From Pseudomonadota bacterium (GTDB taxonomy: Bacteria; Pseudomonadota; Gammaproteobacteria; Burkholderiales; Burkholderiaceae_C), in the NCBI GenBank assembly GCA_023394015.1, contig JAEXBL010000331.1:1-9619 (forward strand): DNA of 9,619 nt, given 5' to 3'. The notes under the pieces are model-generated. The model did no database searches and was not told the DNA's origin. It was given only the letters and a program-made list of their open reading frames with translations. The first letter of the stretch is position 1. Every line of letters begins with the position of its first letter. Shown piece by piece: positions 1 to 6,464 of the stretch. A program made the translations under genes and the position numbers.

Positions 1-57
1 ATGAGTGAGGCGCCCGAGGCAGCGGCCGAACTGGACCGCCGCTTCGGCGGGCTGGCC
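1..57 (+). repeat. 57-bp direct repeat, copy A (displaced tcdA start)
   Basis: Bases 1-57 are identical to 649-705, which is the ATG plus the first 19 codons of tcdA. Identity stops sharply after base 57 (next bases act here, cgc after 705). The two copies are 648 bp apart, a multiple of three. The layout is what a tandem duplication of 58-705 would leave with its junction at 57/58, or what a chimeric assembly end would produce. Confidence 0.95.
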
Positions 58-652
58 ACTGCCGGCCACGTTGATCGGCGCGGCGCTGCTGTTCGGCCTG
101 CCGCTCATCGCGTGGGCATTGGCAGGGCGCGGCTTCATCAACCGCAACAACCTGCTGGCCGGGCTGGGCGTGGGCGGCGTCATCGGCGCCATGTGGTGGC
201 TGAGCGGCCACTTCGGCTACCTGGCCGAGCACCCCGAGACGCTGGAGGCGACCTACCTCACCACCCGCAGCGGCCGCATGGAGGCGATGACCTTCACCGG
301 CCCGCTGGCACACACCATCGACTGGTTCCTCTTTTTCAGCGACAGCAACCAGCGCCTGAGCCTGGGCGTGGCCTCGGTGGCCGGCGTGGTGGTCGGCGCC
401 GGGCTGAATGCCCTGCTCAGCCGCCGCTTCCGCTGGGAAGGCTTTCGCACCACCGAAGACCTGGCCAACCACCTGCTGGGCGCTACGCTGATGGGCGTGG
501 GCGGCGTGACGGCGCTGGGCTGCACCATCGGCCAGGGCCTGAGCGGCGTGTCCAACCTCAGCCTGACCAGCTTCACGGCGCTGGCCGGCATCGCCGCCGG
601 CGCCGTGCTGGCGCTCAAGTACCAAGTGTGGCGGCTGGAGCGCGCCGCATGA
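5..652 (+). CDS. YeeE/YedE-family membrane protein, C-terminal part (5' end disrupted)
   Basis: This frame encodes a hydrophobic polytopic inner-membrane protein resembling the YeeE/YedE (TsuA-like) family, whose characterised members import thiosulfate or other sulfur compounds. Membrane segments are visible near residues 18-40, 47-66, 120-140, 160-180 and 188-206, and the family's cysteine motif GCTIGQGLSG lies near residue 174. Full-length relatives are usually about 350-400 residues, so this looks like the C-terminal half. The first 17-18 residues (bases 1-57) are not yeeE sequence: they are an out-of-frame reading of a 57-bp copy of the tcdA start, so the GTG at 5 is not credible as the native start and the true N-terminus is missing. 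The 3' end overlaps the tcdA start by ATGA (649-652), implying translational coupling. The family call is fairly sure; the substrate is unknown. Confidence 0.7.
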   Translation: MRRPRQRPNWTAASAGWPLPATLIGAALLFGLPLIAWALAGRGFINRNNLLAGLGVGGVIGAMWWLSGHFGYLAEHPETLEATYLTTRSGRMEAMTFTGPLAHTIDWFLFFSDSNQRLSLGVASVAGVVVGAGLNALLSRRFRWEGFRTTEDLANHLLGATLMGVGGVTALGCTIGQGLSGVSNLSLTSFTALAGIAAGAVLALKYQVWRLERAA

Positions 653-705
653 GTGAGGCGCCCGAGGCAGCGGCCGAACTGGACCGCCGCTTCGGCGGGC
701 TGGCC
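649..705 (+). repeat. 57-bp direct repeat, copy B (native tcdA start)
   Basis: This is the in-place copy of the repeat. It continues into the rest of tcdA with the expected E1-like fold, so it is the native one, whereas copy A at 1-57 runs into the interior of yeeE. In both copies the first four bases are ATGA, which here serve as the tcdA start and the yeeE stop. Confidence 0.95.
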
Positions 706-1440
706 CGCCTGTACGGCGCCGCCGGTGCGGCGCGCATCCGCCGGGCGCACGTGGCGGTGGTCGGCATCGGCGGCGTCGGCTCTTGGGCGGCCGAAGCGCT
801 GGCGCGCAGCGGCGTGGCGCGCCTCACGCTGGTCGATCTGGACCACGTGGCCGAATCCAACGTCAACCGGCAGATCCACGCCCTCACCACCACCATCGGC
901 CAGGCCAAGGTGCAGGCCATGCGCGAGCGCATCGCCCAAATCCACCCCGGCTGCCTGGTCGATAGCGTGGAGGATTTCGTCGAGCCCGCCAACTGGCCCC
1001 GCTTGCTGCCGGCGTTGCCCGACGCGGTCATCGACGCCTGCGACCAGGTCGCCGCCAAGCGGGCCATGGCCGCCTGGGCGCTGGCCACGCGCGCCTGCTT
1101 CATCACCGTCGGCGCCGCCGGTGGCAAGCGCCAGGGCGAGCGCGTCGAGATCGCCGACATCGCAGAGGTCACGCACGACCCGCTCATCGCCCAGCTGCGC
1201 TACCGCCTGCGCCGCCACCACGGCGCGCCGGCGGGCGGCGGGCGCATCGGCCTGCCCGTCGTCTTCAGCCGCGAGAACGTGGCCATGCCGCAGGCTGGCG
1301 ATGCAGGCGAGGGCACCGATGGCTCCTTGAGCTGCCACGGCTACGGATCGGCCGTCACCGTCACCGCCACCTTCGGCCTGTGCGCCGCCGGATGGGTGCT
1401 GAACAAAATTGCGCAAGACGCGGCAAAAACCGCGCTATAA
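649..1440 (+). CDS. tcdA: tRNA threonylcarbamoyladenosine dehydratase TcdA (CsdL)
   Basis: This 263-residue protein belongs to the ThiF/MoeB/E1-like superfamily. TcdA uses ATP to cyclise t6A37 to ct6A in tRNAs that read ANN codons. Visible are the nucleotide-binding loop GIGGVGS (residues 39-45), the D-L-D ... N-V-N-R-Q segment (63-75) with the conserved acidic and Asn/Arg residues, the VIDACD strand with a following K near 125-135, and the typical C-terminal GYGSAVTVTATFGL block. Length matches the family (about 265). The ATG at 649 is chosen because it overlaps the yeeE stop (ATGA) and leaves a normal N-terminus; the frame is also open leftward to base 1 through the repeat, but that extension is not native coding. 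The stop codon overlaps the probable tRNA -10 box. The lysine tRNA just downstream is itself an ANN-codon-decoding TcdA-type substrate, a suggestive but possibly fortuitous neighbour. Confidence 0.93.
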   Translation: MSEAPEAAAELDRRFGGLARLYGAAGAARIRRAHVAVVGIGGVGSWAAEALARSGVARLTLVDLDHVAESNVNRQIHALTTTIGQAKVQAMRERIAQIHPGCLVDSVEDFVEPANWPRLLPALPDAVIDACDQVAAKRAMAAWALATRACFITVGAAGGKRQGERVEIADIAEVTHDPLIAQLRYRLRRHHGAPAGGGRIGLPVVFSRENVAMPQAGDAGEGTDGSLSCHGYGSAVTVTATFGLCAAGWVLNKIAQDAAKTAL

Positions 1441-1441
1441 T
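1436..1441 (+). promoter_or_regulatory. Probable -10 box of the tRNA-Lys promoter
   Basis: A perfect TATAAT sits 44 bp upstream of the mature tRNA start, with its bases 1438-1440 being the tcdA stop codon TAA. A GC-rich stretch (cgaggc) follows, resembling the discriminator of stringently controlled stable-RNA promoters. The -35 is weak: TTGCGC at 1409-1414 would leave a 21-bp spacer, longer than the usual 16-18. A small inverted repeat CGCGG/CCGCG (1419-1423/1430-1434) lies in the spacer. The -10 is seen directly; promoter activity is inferred. Confidence 0.5.
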
Positions 1442-1484
1442 TCGAGGCTTTCCGGCGTACTGGCGCTGCCAGCACAAAGGATGT

Positions 1485-1560
1485 GGGACGTTAGCTCAGT
1501 TGGTAGAGCAGCGGACTTTTAATCCGTTGGTCGCAGGTTCGAATCCTGCACGTCCTACCA
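1485..1560 (+). tRNA. tRNA-Lys (anticodon UUU)
   Basis: This 76-nt cloverleaf has an encoded CCA end. The acceptor stem is GGGACGT (1485-1491) with ACGTCCT (1550-1556), pairing fully except for a terminal G1-U72 wobble. The D arm is GCTC...GAGC, the anticodon stem GCGGA/TCCGT encloses loop CTTTTAA with anticodon TTT at 1518-1520, and the T arm contains GTTCGAATC. Identity elements and sequence closely resemble bacterial tRNA-Lys(UUU), which reads AAA and AAG. It appears to be a single-tRNA unit with its own -10 box upstream and a terminator directly downstream. Confidence 0.97.
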
Positions 1561-1571
1561 AGCCACACATG

Positions 1572-1604
1572 AAAGCCCGTTGCCGATTCGGCAACGGGCT
1601 TTTT
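1572..1604 (+). terminator. Rho-independent terminator after tRNA-Lys
   Basis: A perfect 13-bp stem (1572-1584 with 1590-1602) closes a 5-nt loop and is GC-rich in its core (GCCCGTTGCC/GGCAACGGGC). It runs into a T-tract at 1600-1604, 12 bp after the tRNA CCA end. On the opposite strand the T-run is only three bases and part of the stem, so it would stop the minus-strand tetR transcript less efficiently. Confidence 0.9.
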
Positions 1605-1650
1605 CGTTGCCGGGGTCGATGGGTTCGCGACGATCAGCCTTGGCGTGCGC

Positions 1651-2313
1651 TCAGCCGCCTTGTGGATGGGGGGTGCTCAGAATCCCACGCAGCAGCAGGG
1701 CAATGGTGTTGTCCGTGACTTGCTCGGGCGTCAGTTCGCCGTCGGCCCGGTACCAGCGGCCGATCCAGCTCAGGGCGCCGCCGAGGACGAAGCCGGCGAG
1801 CTTGGGGTCGCAGGCGGCGATGCTGCCTTCCTCGATGCCGGCCGCGATGAGGCGGCGGAAATGGCTGTCGATGCCGGCCTTCAGCTGCCGGAGTTCCTTC
1901 TTCTGCGGCGGCGGCAAGGGGTCCTCGCCGATCAGGATCAGGCACTTGCCGAAATCCTCCGTCACGATGCCGGCGTAGATGCGCATGCAGGCGATGAGCT
2001 GGTCCAGCGCCCGCCCGCCGTCCTGGCGCACCGCCTCGATGCCCTCGTGCATCATCACCAGCGCGCTGCGCACGCATTCCAGCAGGATGTCGTCCTTGCT
2101 CTTGACGTAGTAGTACAGCGTGGGCTTGGAGACGTGCAGGCGCTCGGCGATGTCGTCCAGCGAGGTGGCGTGAAAGCCCCGCTCGTTGAACAGCTGCGCC
2201 GCGGTCTGCAGGACGGCCTGGCGCTTGGCTTCGCGCTGGCGTGCGCGGGCCACCGCCGGCACCCAGGGCGATGCCGTGCCGGAAGAAGAGGGGGTGCTGC
2301 GGTCTTGACTCAT
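1651..2313 (-). CDS. TetR/AcrR-family transcriptional regulator
   Basis: A 220-residue protein with an N-terminal TetR helix-turn-helix at about residues 49-69 (TSLDDIAERLHVSKPTLYYYV), preceded by the usual helix AVLQTAAQLFNERGF. The rest (about 80-220) is an all-helical ligand-binding and dimerisation domain of normal length for the family. The ATG at 2313-2311 is chosen because the HTH then starts after a short, basic and disordered tail; the frame is open further upstream but that stretch is not TetR-like and crosses into livG on the other strand. No clear Shine-Dalgarno precedes this ATG. The gene diverges from the livG-to-ligase operon across 151 bp, the classical arrangement for a local repressor. 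The ligand is inferred to be the imported acid or its CoA thioester. It is followed by about 45 bp of non-coding sequence before the tRNA terminator. Confidence 0.9.
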   Translation of the reverse strand: MSQDRSTPSSSGTASPWVPAVARARQREAKRQAVLQTAAQLFNERGFHATSLDDIAERLHVSKPTLYYYVKSKDDILLECVRSALVMMHEGIEAVRQDGGRALDQLIACMRIYAGIVTEDFGKCLILIGEDPLPPPQKKELRQLKAGIDSHFRRLIAAGIEEGSIAACDPKLAGFVLGGALSWIGRWYRADGELTPEQVTDNTIALLLRGILSTPHPQGG

Positions 2314-2373
2314 GCGAAATCGGGGTAAATCCGGATGCCAGTCGGGTGCTCGGTCGCCACAATCCGTGCCTAC

Positions 2374-2408
2374 GTTACTGGTGAGTAGGAATCCTACGCC
2401 TTGGTAAC
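2374..2408. promoter_or_regulatory. Nested dyad, candidate TetR operator in the divergent region
   Basis: Two pairs of inverted arms share one centre at base 2391: an inner perfect 13-bp palindrome (GTAGGA, A, TCCTAC; 2385-2397) and outer arms GTTAC (2374-2378) and GTAAC (2404-2408). A second, offset element TACT-N4-AGTA (2376-2387) overlaps the left side. The site lies 61 bp from the tetR start codon and 57 bp from the livG start codon. The one-base centre makes an RNA hairpin unlikely, so a site for a dimeric (or paired dimeric) DNA-binding protein is the better reading. Binding by the adjacent TetR protein is inference. No convincing -35/-10 pair could be assigned for either direction in 2314-2464, and no other element was found there. 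Confidence 0.55.
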
Positions 2409-2464
2409 TCCCGCGCGACCTATCGCAAACCCTGTATGGCCGCTCCGGCACGATTTCACTGTTG

Positions 2465-3331
2465 ATGGCTTCTTCGCACTCCAGCACCCCCGATTCCCGC
2501 GCGGCCCCGCCGCCGGTGCTCAGCATCGACGCCGTGACCCTGGCGTTCGGTGGGGTCAGGGCCTTGACCAGCGTGGGCTTCGACGTGCAGCCCGGCTCGA
2601 TCACCGCGGTGATCGGCCCCAACGGCGCCGGCAAGACCTCGCTGTTCAACACCATTTCGGGCTTTTACAAGCCCAGCGCCGGCCGCATCGTGTTCGAGGG
2701 GCAGGACATCTCCCAGGTGCCGGCGCCGCAGCGGGCCAAGCTGGGGCTGGCGCGCAGCTTCCAGAACATCGCGCTGTTCCGCGGCATGACGGTGCTCGAC
2801 AACATCAAGCTCGGCCGCCATGCGCACCTGAAGACCAACGTGCTGGGCGCCCTGGTCTATGCCGGGCGCGCGCGCCGCGAAGAGGCCGAACTGCGGCGCG
2901 AGGTGGAAGAGCGCATCATCGACTTCCTGGAGATCGACCACATCCGCCATGCGCCCGTGGCGGCCTTGCCCTACGGCCTGCAAAAGCGGGTGGAGATGGC
3001 GCGCGCGCTGGCCATGAAGCCCAAGGTGCTGATGCTGGACGAGCCGGTGGCCGGCATGAACCGCGAGGAGACCGAGGACATGGCGCGCTTCATCCTCGAC
3101 GTGCGGCGCGAATGGGGCGTCACGGTGCTGATGGTGGAGCACGACATGGGCATGGTGATGGACCTGTCGGACCACGTGGTGGTGCTGAACTTTGGCCAGG
3201 TCATTGCCCAGGGCGAGCCGGCCGAGGTGCAGCGCGACCCGCAGGTGATCCAGGCCTACCTGGGCGCGGGCGACGTGGCCGAGCTGCGCCGCAAGTTCCA
3301 CGCCAGCGCGGCACCGACGGAGGCGGCGTGA
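2465..3331 (+). CDS. livG: Branched-chain-type ABC transporter ATPase (LivG class)
   Basis: A 288-residue cytoplasmic ATPase of the HAAT (hydrophobic amino acid/amide transporter) ABC family, pairing with the LivF-class ATPase to drive the permeases. Seen: Walker A GPNGAGKTS (from residue 51), Q-loop in ARSFQNIALF (about 100), the LivG-typical signature variant LPYGLQKRVEMARAL (from 168) in place of LSGGQ, Walker B VLMLDEP (188-194), and the H-loop histidine (H226, MVEHD). The long insertion between Q-loop and signature (about 112-160) is normal for LivG. The ATG at 2465 is preferred over a TTG directly before it; neither has a good Shine-Dalgarno. The N-terminal 20 residues are a polar, low-complexity tail. 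It is the first gene of the operon, directly downstream of the dyad, and its stop overlaps the next start by one base (TGATG). Confidence 0.93.
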   Translation: MASSHSSTPDSRAAPPPVLSIDAVTLAFGGVRALTSVGFDVQPGSITAVIGPNGAGKTSLFNTISGFYKPSAGRIVFEGQDISQVPAPQRAKLGLARSFQNIALFRGMTVLDNIKLGRHAHLKTNVLGALVYAGRARREEAELRREVEERIIDFLEIDHIRHAPVAALPYGLQKRVEMARALAMKPKVLMLDEPVAGMNREETEDMARFILDVRREWGVTVLMVEHDMGMVMDLSDHVVVLNFGQVIAQGEPAEVQRDPQVIQAYLGAGDVAELRRKFHASAAPTEAA

Positions 3332-4209
3332 TGGATTGGGCCTACCTGTTCGAGATCGCGCTGACCGGCCTGGCCAGCGGCGGCCTGTATGCGCTGGCGG
3401 CGCTGGCCTTCGTGCTGGTCTACAAGGCCACGCGGGTGGTCAACATCGCCATCGGCGAGATGCTGATGGTCGGCGCCTACCTGTTTTTTGCCTTCGCGGC
3501 CAGCTTTGCGCTGCCGATCTGGCTGGCGGTGCTGGGCGCCATGCTGGGCGCCGGGCTGCTGGGCGCGGTGATCGAGCGCACCATGATCCGCCCGCTGCTG
3601 GGCGAGCCGCCGATCTCGGCCTTCATGGTCACCGTGGGCCTGGCCTCCATCCTGGTCGGCGTGGTGGAGATGATCTGGACCGCCGACCAGCGGCGCCTGC
3701 CGGAGTTCATGCCGACCACGCCGGTGATGATTGGCGACGCCTTTCTGGCGCCCAAGGTGGCCTATGGCGCGCTGATCGCCATCGTGCTCATCGCGCTGGT
3801 GCTGCTGCTGTTCCGCTTCTGGCGTGGCGGCGTGGCGCTGCGCGCCACCGCGTCCGACCAGGGCGCGGCCTACATGATGGGCATCAACGTGCCGCGCGTG
3901 TTCTCGCTGGCCTGGGTGGCCTCGGCCATGATCGCCGCCGTGGCCGGCATCGTGGTCGGCTCGATTGGCGGCATCTCCTCGTCGATGGGCGTGTTCGGCC
4001 TGTCGGTGCTGGTGGTGGTGATCGTGGGCGGGCTCGACAGCGTGCTGGGCGCGCTGGTGGCGGGGCTGCTGATCGGCCTGATCGAGGCCCTGGCGGGCGC
4101 CTACCTGGGCGGCGAATACAAGCTGCTGGCCACCTTCGTGGTGCTGGTCTGCGTGCTCATGATCCGCCCCTACGGCCTGTTCGGCACGCGTGAGATCGAG
4201 AGGCTTTGA
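3331..4209 (+). CDS. livH: Branched-chain-type ABC transporter permease (LivH class)
   Basis: A 292-residue inner-membrane permease with about eight hydrophobic segments and the family start pattern (LTGLASGGLYALAALAFVLVYKATRVVNIAIGEM). The coupling-loop region that contacts the ATPases is recognisable as LRATASDQGAAYMMGIN (from about residue 170), followed by the conserved AWVASAMIAAVAGIVVG membrane helix. Length fits LivH (about 290-310). A good ribosome-binding site GGAGG (3319-3323) sits 7 bases before the ATG, inside the end of livG, and the one-base overlap with livG implies coupled translation. It forms a heterodimeric channel with the LivM-class subunit. Substrate specificity cannot be read from this subunit. 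Confidence 0.93.
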   Translation: MDWAYLFEIALTGLASGGLYALAALAFVLVYKATRVVNIAIGEMLMVGAYLFFAFAASFALPIWLAVLGAMLGAGLLGAVIERTMIRPLLGEPPISAFMVTVGLASILVGVVEMIWTADQRRLPEFMPTTPVMIGDAFLAPKVAYGALIAIVLIALVLLLFRFWRGGVALRATASDQGAAYMMGINVPRVFSLAWVASAMIAAVAGIVVGSIGGISSSMGVFGLSVLVVVIVGGLDSVLGALVAGLLIGLIEALAGAYLGGEYKLLATFVVLVCVLMIRPYGLFGTREIERL

Positions 4210-4215
4210 GCAGAC

Positions 4216-5256
4216 ATGCGCATCGGTACCCTGAAAGAAAGCTATGTGGCCGACGCGGCGCTGTTCGATTCGCGCACGCAGAAGGTATGGCTGGGCGTGG
4301 GGCTGGCGCTGCTGGTGCTGTTCCCGTTCATGGCCAACGACTACTGGCTGTACCTGGCCTGCCTGGTGGCCATCAACGTGGCCAGCGCCACCGGCCTGAA
4401 CATCCTCACCGGCTACACCGGCCTGGTCAGCCTGGGGCAGGCGGCCTTCATGGGCCTGGGCGCCTACACCGTGGCCATCATGCAGGCGCGCTGGGGCACG
4501 CCGGCCTTGCTGAACATCTTCGCGGGCGGCATCGTGGCCATGCTGGGCGGGCTGGTGGTGGGCATTCCCTCGCTGCGGGTCAAGGGGCTGTACCTGGCCA
4601 TCGTCACCATTGCGGCGTCCTTCATTGCGCACTTTCTGTTCGCCAACTTCCAGTTCACGGGCGGCACGGGCGGCCTGTCGGTCACGCCGGCCAGCCTGTT
4701 CGGCGTGTCGCTCGACACCTCGTTTCGCATCTACTGGCTGATCGTGCCCGTCACCCTGCTGATGCTGCTGGGCGCGGCCAACCTGTTCCGCACCCGCGTG
4801 GGGCGGGCCTTCATCGCCATCCGCGACCGCGACATCTCGGCCGAGGTGCTGGGCATTCCGCTGCTGCGCTACAAGCTGCTGTCGTTCGGCCTGTCGTCGT
4901 TCTACGCCGGGGTGGCCGGCGGGCTGTGGGCCTACTTCTTCCGCGTGGTCACGCCGGAGAGCTTTCCGCTCCTGATGTCGATCTTCTTCCTGGCCGCCAT
5001 CATCGTCGGCGGCATGGGCAGCATCCTGGGCGGCATTCTGGGCGCCGTGTTCATGACCATGGTGCCGGAGCTGCTGAAGTTCGCCTTCGACCTGCTGCCG
5101 GCCACGGGGCACGACATGAAGGTGTTTCTCTCGCCCGTGCGCACGGTGGTCTTCGGTCTACTGATCGTGGGCTTTCTGGTGTTCGAGCCGCACGGGCTGG
5201 CTGAAGTGTGGCGGCGCATCCGCCGGTTTTTTCATCTGTGGCCTTTCAGAAACTAG
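4216..5256 (+). CDS. livM: Branched-chain-type ABC transporter permease (LivM class)
   Basis: A 346-residue permease with about nine to ten hydrophobic segments. Hallmarks seen are LNILTGYTGLVSLGQAAFMGLGAYT (starting about residue 61), the coupling loop GRAFIAIRDRDISAEVLGI (about 195-215) and the following YKLLSFGLSSFYAGVAGGL helix. The N-terminus has a roughly 25-residue cytoplasmic extension before the first helix, and the C-terminus ends in a basic, aromatic tail. The start ATG is six bases after the livH stop, with a purine-rich GAGAGG at 4198-4203 about 12 bases upstream. It ends 11 bases before the binding-protein gene, and its stop codon overlaps that gene's ribosome-binding site. Confidence 0.93.
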   Translation: MRIGTLKESYVADAALFDSRTQKVWLGVGLALLVLFPFMANDYWLYLACLVAINVASATGLNILTGYTGLVSLGQAAFMGLGAYTVAIMQARWGTPALLNIFAGGIVAMLGGLVVGIPSLRVKGLYLAIVTIAASFIAHFLFANFQFTGGTGGLSVTPASLFGVSLDTSFRIYWLIVPVTLLMLLGAANLFRTRVGRAFIAIRDRDISAEVLGIPLLRYKLLSFGLSSFYAGVAGGLWAYFFRVVTPESFPLLMSIFFLAAIIVGGMGSILGGILGAVFMTMVPELLKFAFDLLPATGHDMKVFLSPVRTVVFGLLIVGFLVFEPHGLAEVWRRIRRFFHLWPFRN

Positions 5257-5260
5257 GAGA
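5255..5260 (+). promoter_or_regulatory. Ribosome-binding site of the binding-protein gene
   Basis: AGGAGA lies 7 bases before the ATG at 5268 and overlaps the livM TAG stop (5254-5256). It decides the start: an upstream in-frame start at 5208 would place 20 residues ahead of the signal peptide. It is among the strongest Shine-Dalgarno sequences of the operon, as expected for a binding protein needed in excess over the permease. Confidence 0.8.
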
Positions 5261-5267
5261 CAAAAGC

Positions 5268-6464
5268 ATGTCCAAGCAACGCAAGAGTTTTTCTGCTGAC
5301 CGTCGCGGCCTGGTGATGGCGGCCGCCGCGGCCAGCCTGGCCCTGCCGTTCGGTGCGGCGCACGCCCAGGGCGGTGAAGACATCGTCATCGGCGGCTCGA
5401 TCCCGATGACCGGGGTGTTCGCCTTCGCCGGCGTGGGCATCAACGCCGGCATTGCCGACTACGTGAAGATCGTCAACGACGCCGGCGGCATCAAGGGCCG
5501 CAAGCTGCGCTACGTGCCCGAGGACACCGGCTACAAGGTCGACGTGTCGGTGGCCGCCTACAAGAAGATCACCAGCCAGAACAAGGTCAACCTGTACTAC
5601 GGCGACTCGACCGGCTTTTCCAAGACCATCAACCCGGAGCTGGAGCGCAACGGCCAGATCCTGATGGCGGGCGCCTCCTTCGCCACCGAGCTGAACGACC
5701 CGAAGAAGTTTCCGCACCAGTTCCTGGTCGGCCCCGACTACTCGGAGCAGATCGCCATCCTGCTGCGCCACATCGCCAAGGAAAAGCCGGGCGCCAAGGT
5801 GGCCTTCGTCTACTCCGACTCGGAGTTCGGCCGCGACCCGATCGAGGCCAGCGAAGCCGCGGCCAAGAAGCTGGGCCTGTCGGTGCCGATCAAGATCATG
5901 ACGCCGCCGGGCAGCGTGGATGTGTCCACCGAAGTCATCAAGCTGCGCCGCGCCGCGCCCGACTACACCATCTTCCACGGCTACGTGCTGGCGCCGATCC
6001 CGGAGTTCATCCAGCAAGGCAAGCAAATGGGCATGGCCAGCAAGTGGATGGGCACCTTCTGGACCATGGACAGCTCGACGGTGATGAAGATGGGCGAGGC
6101 CGGCGACGGCTTCATGGGCGTGATGCCGTTCCGCTACTACTACGACACCTCGGCCAAGGCGCCGATGCTGGACAAGATCCGCGCCATGCGCCCCGAGTAC
6201 CAGAGCACCGCCTACATGCAGGGCTTCGTGACGGCGATGCTGTTCACCGAGGCCGCCAAGCGCACGCTGGAGGCCGGCAAGCCGCTGAACGGCGACAACC
6301 TGAAGGCGGCGCTGAACTCCATCAAGGACTTCGACACCGGCGGCATCATCGGCACGCCCATCAGCATCCCCGGCAACTCCATCCCGGTGGGGCGCGTGTA
6401 CCGTGCCGACATGAAGGCCCAGCGCATGGTGCCGGCGTCGGACTGGATCTCGGTTGCCAAGTAA
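5268..6464 (+). CDS. Periplasmic ligand-binding protein of HAAT ABC transporter (Leu/Ile/Val-binding fold)
   Basis: A 398-residue type I periplasmic binding protein (Peripla_BP_6/LivJ-like) that delivers the ligand to the LivHM permease. The signal peptide spans residues 1-33, with an arginine pair at 12-13, a hydrophobic core LVMAAAAASLALPFG and a predicted AHA|Q cleavage; no lipobox cysteine is present, so the mature protein should be soluble in the periplasm. The mature start IVIGGSIPMTGVFAFAGVG and later blocks (YYGDSTGFS, ILMAGASFATELND, KVAFVYSDSEFGRD, GFVTAMLFTEAAKR) are typical for the family. The length is slightly above LivJ/LivK (about 367-370) and is usual for members acting on aromatic or aliphatic acids and amides, so branched-chain amino acids should not be assumed. 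The gene lies between the permeases and the second ATPase, 7 bases from the next start, without an internal terminator. Confidence 0.9.
   Translation: MSKQRKSFSADRRGLVMAAAAASLALPFGAAHAQGGEDIVIGGSIPMTGVFAFAGVGINAGIADYVKIVNDAGGIKGRKLRYVPEDTGYKVDVSVAAYKKITSQNKVNLYYGDSTGFSKTINPELERNGQILMAGASFATELNDPKKFPHQFLVGPDYSEQIAILLRHIAKEKPGAKVAFVYSDSEFGRDPIEASEAAAKKLGLSVPIKIMTPPGSVDVSTEVIKLRRAAPDYTIFHGYVLAPIPEFIQQGKQMGMASKWMGTFWTMDSSTVMKMGEAGDGFMGVMPFRYYYDTSAKAPMLDKIRAMRPEYQSTAYMQGFVTAMLFTEAAKRTLEAGKPLNGDNLKAALNSIKDFDTGGIIGTPISIPGNSIPVGRVYRADMKAQRMVPASDWISVAK

Noticed and set aside
1..1440. A single 479-codon open frame that looks like a fusion protein with TcdA at its C-terminal end
   Set aside because: Residues 1-19 duplicate the TcdA start, and residues 20-216 are a frame-shifted reading of the yeeE coding region with low-complexity Arg/Gly/Pro-rich sequence. 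Only 649-1440 is credible coding.
1485..1650. tRNA-Lys as an integration (att) site for a mobile element
   Set aside because: No integrase, no repeat of the tRNA 3' end and no mobility genes occur in the window; the tRNA is followed at once by its own terminator.
2966..2989. LivG lacking a canonical LSGGQ signature (LPYGLQKR instead)
   Set aside because: The LPYG-Q-R variant is the normal form in LivG-class ATPases; it does not indicate a dead subunit.
3256..5112. A 618-codon open frame on the minus strand opposite livH/livM
   Set aside because: It is His/Gln/Arg-rich low-complexity translation from the antisense of GC-rich genes whose plus-strand products have full family motifs. The same applies to the long minus frames at 5253-6512, 6361-7257 and 7257-9014, and to the plus frame at 7406-9319.
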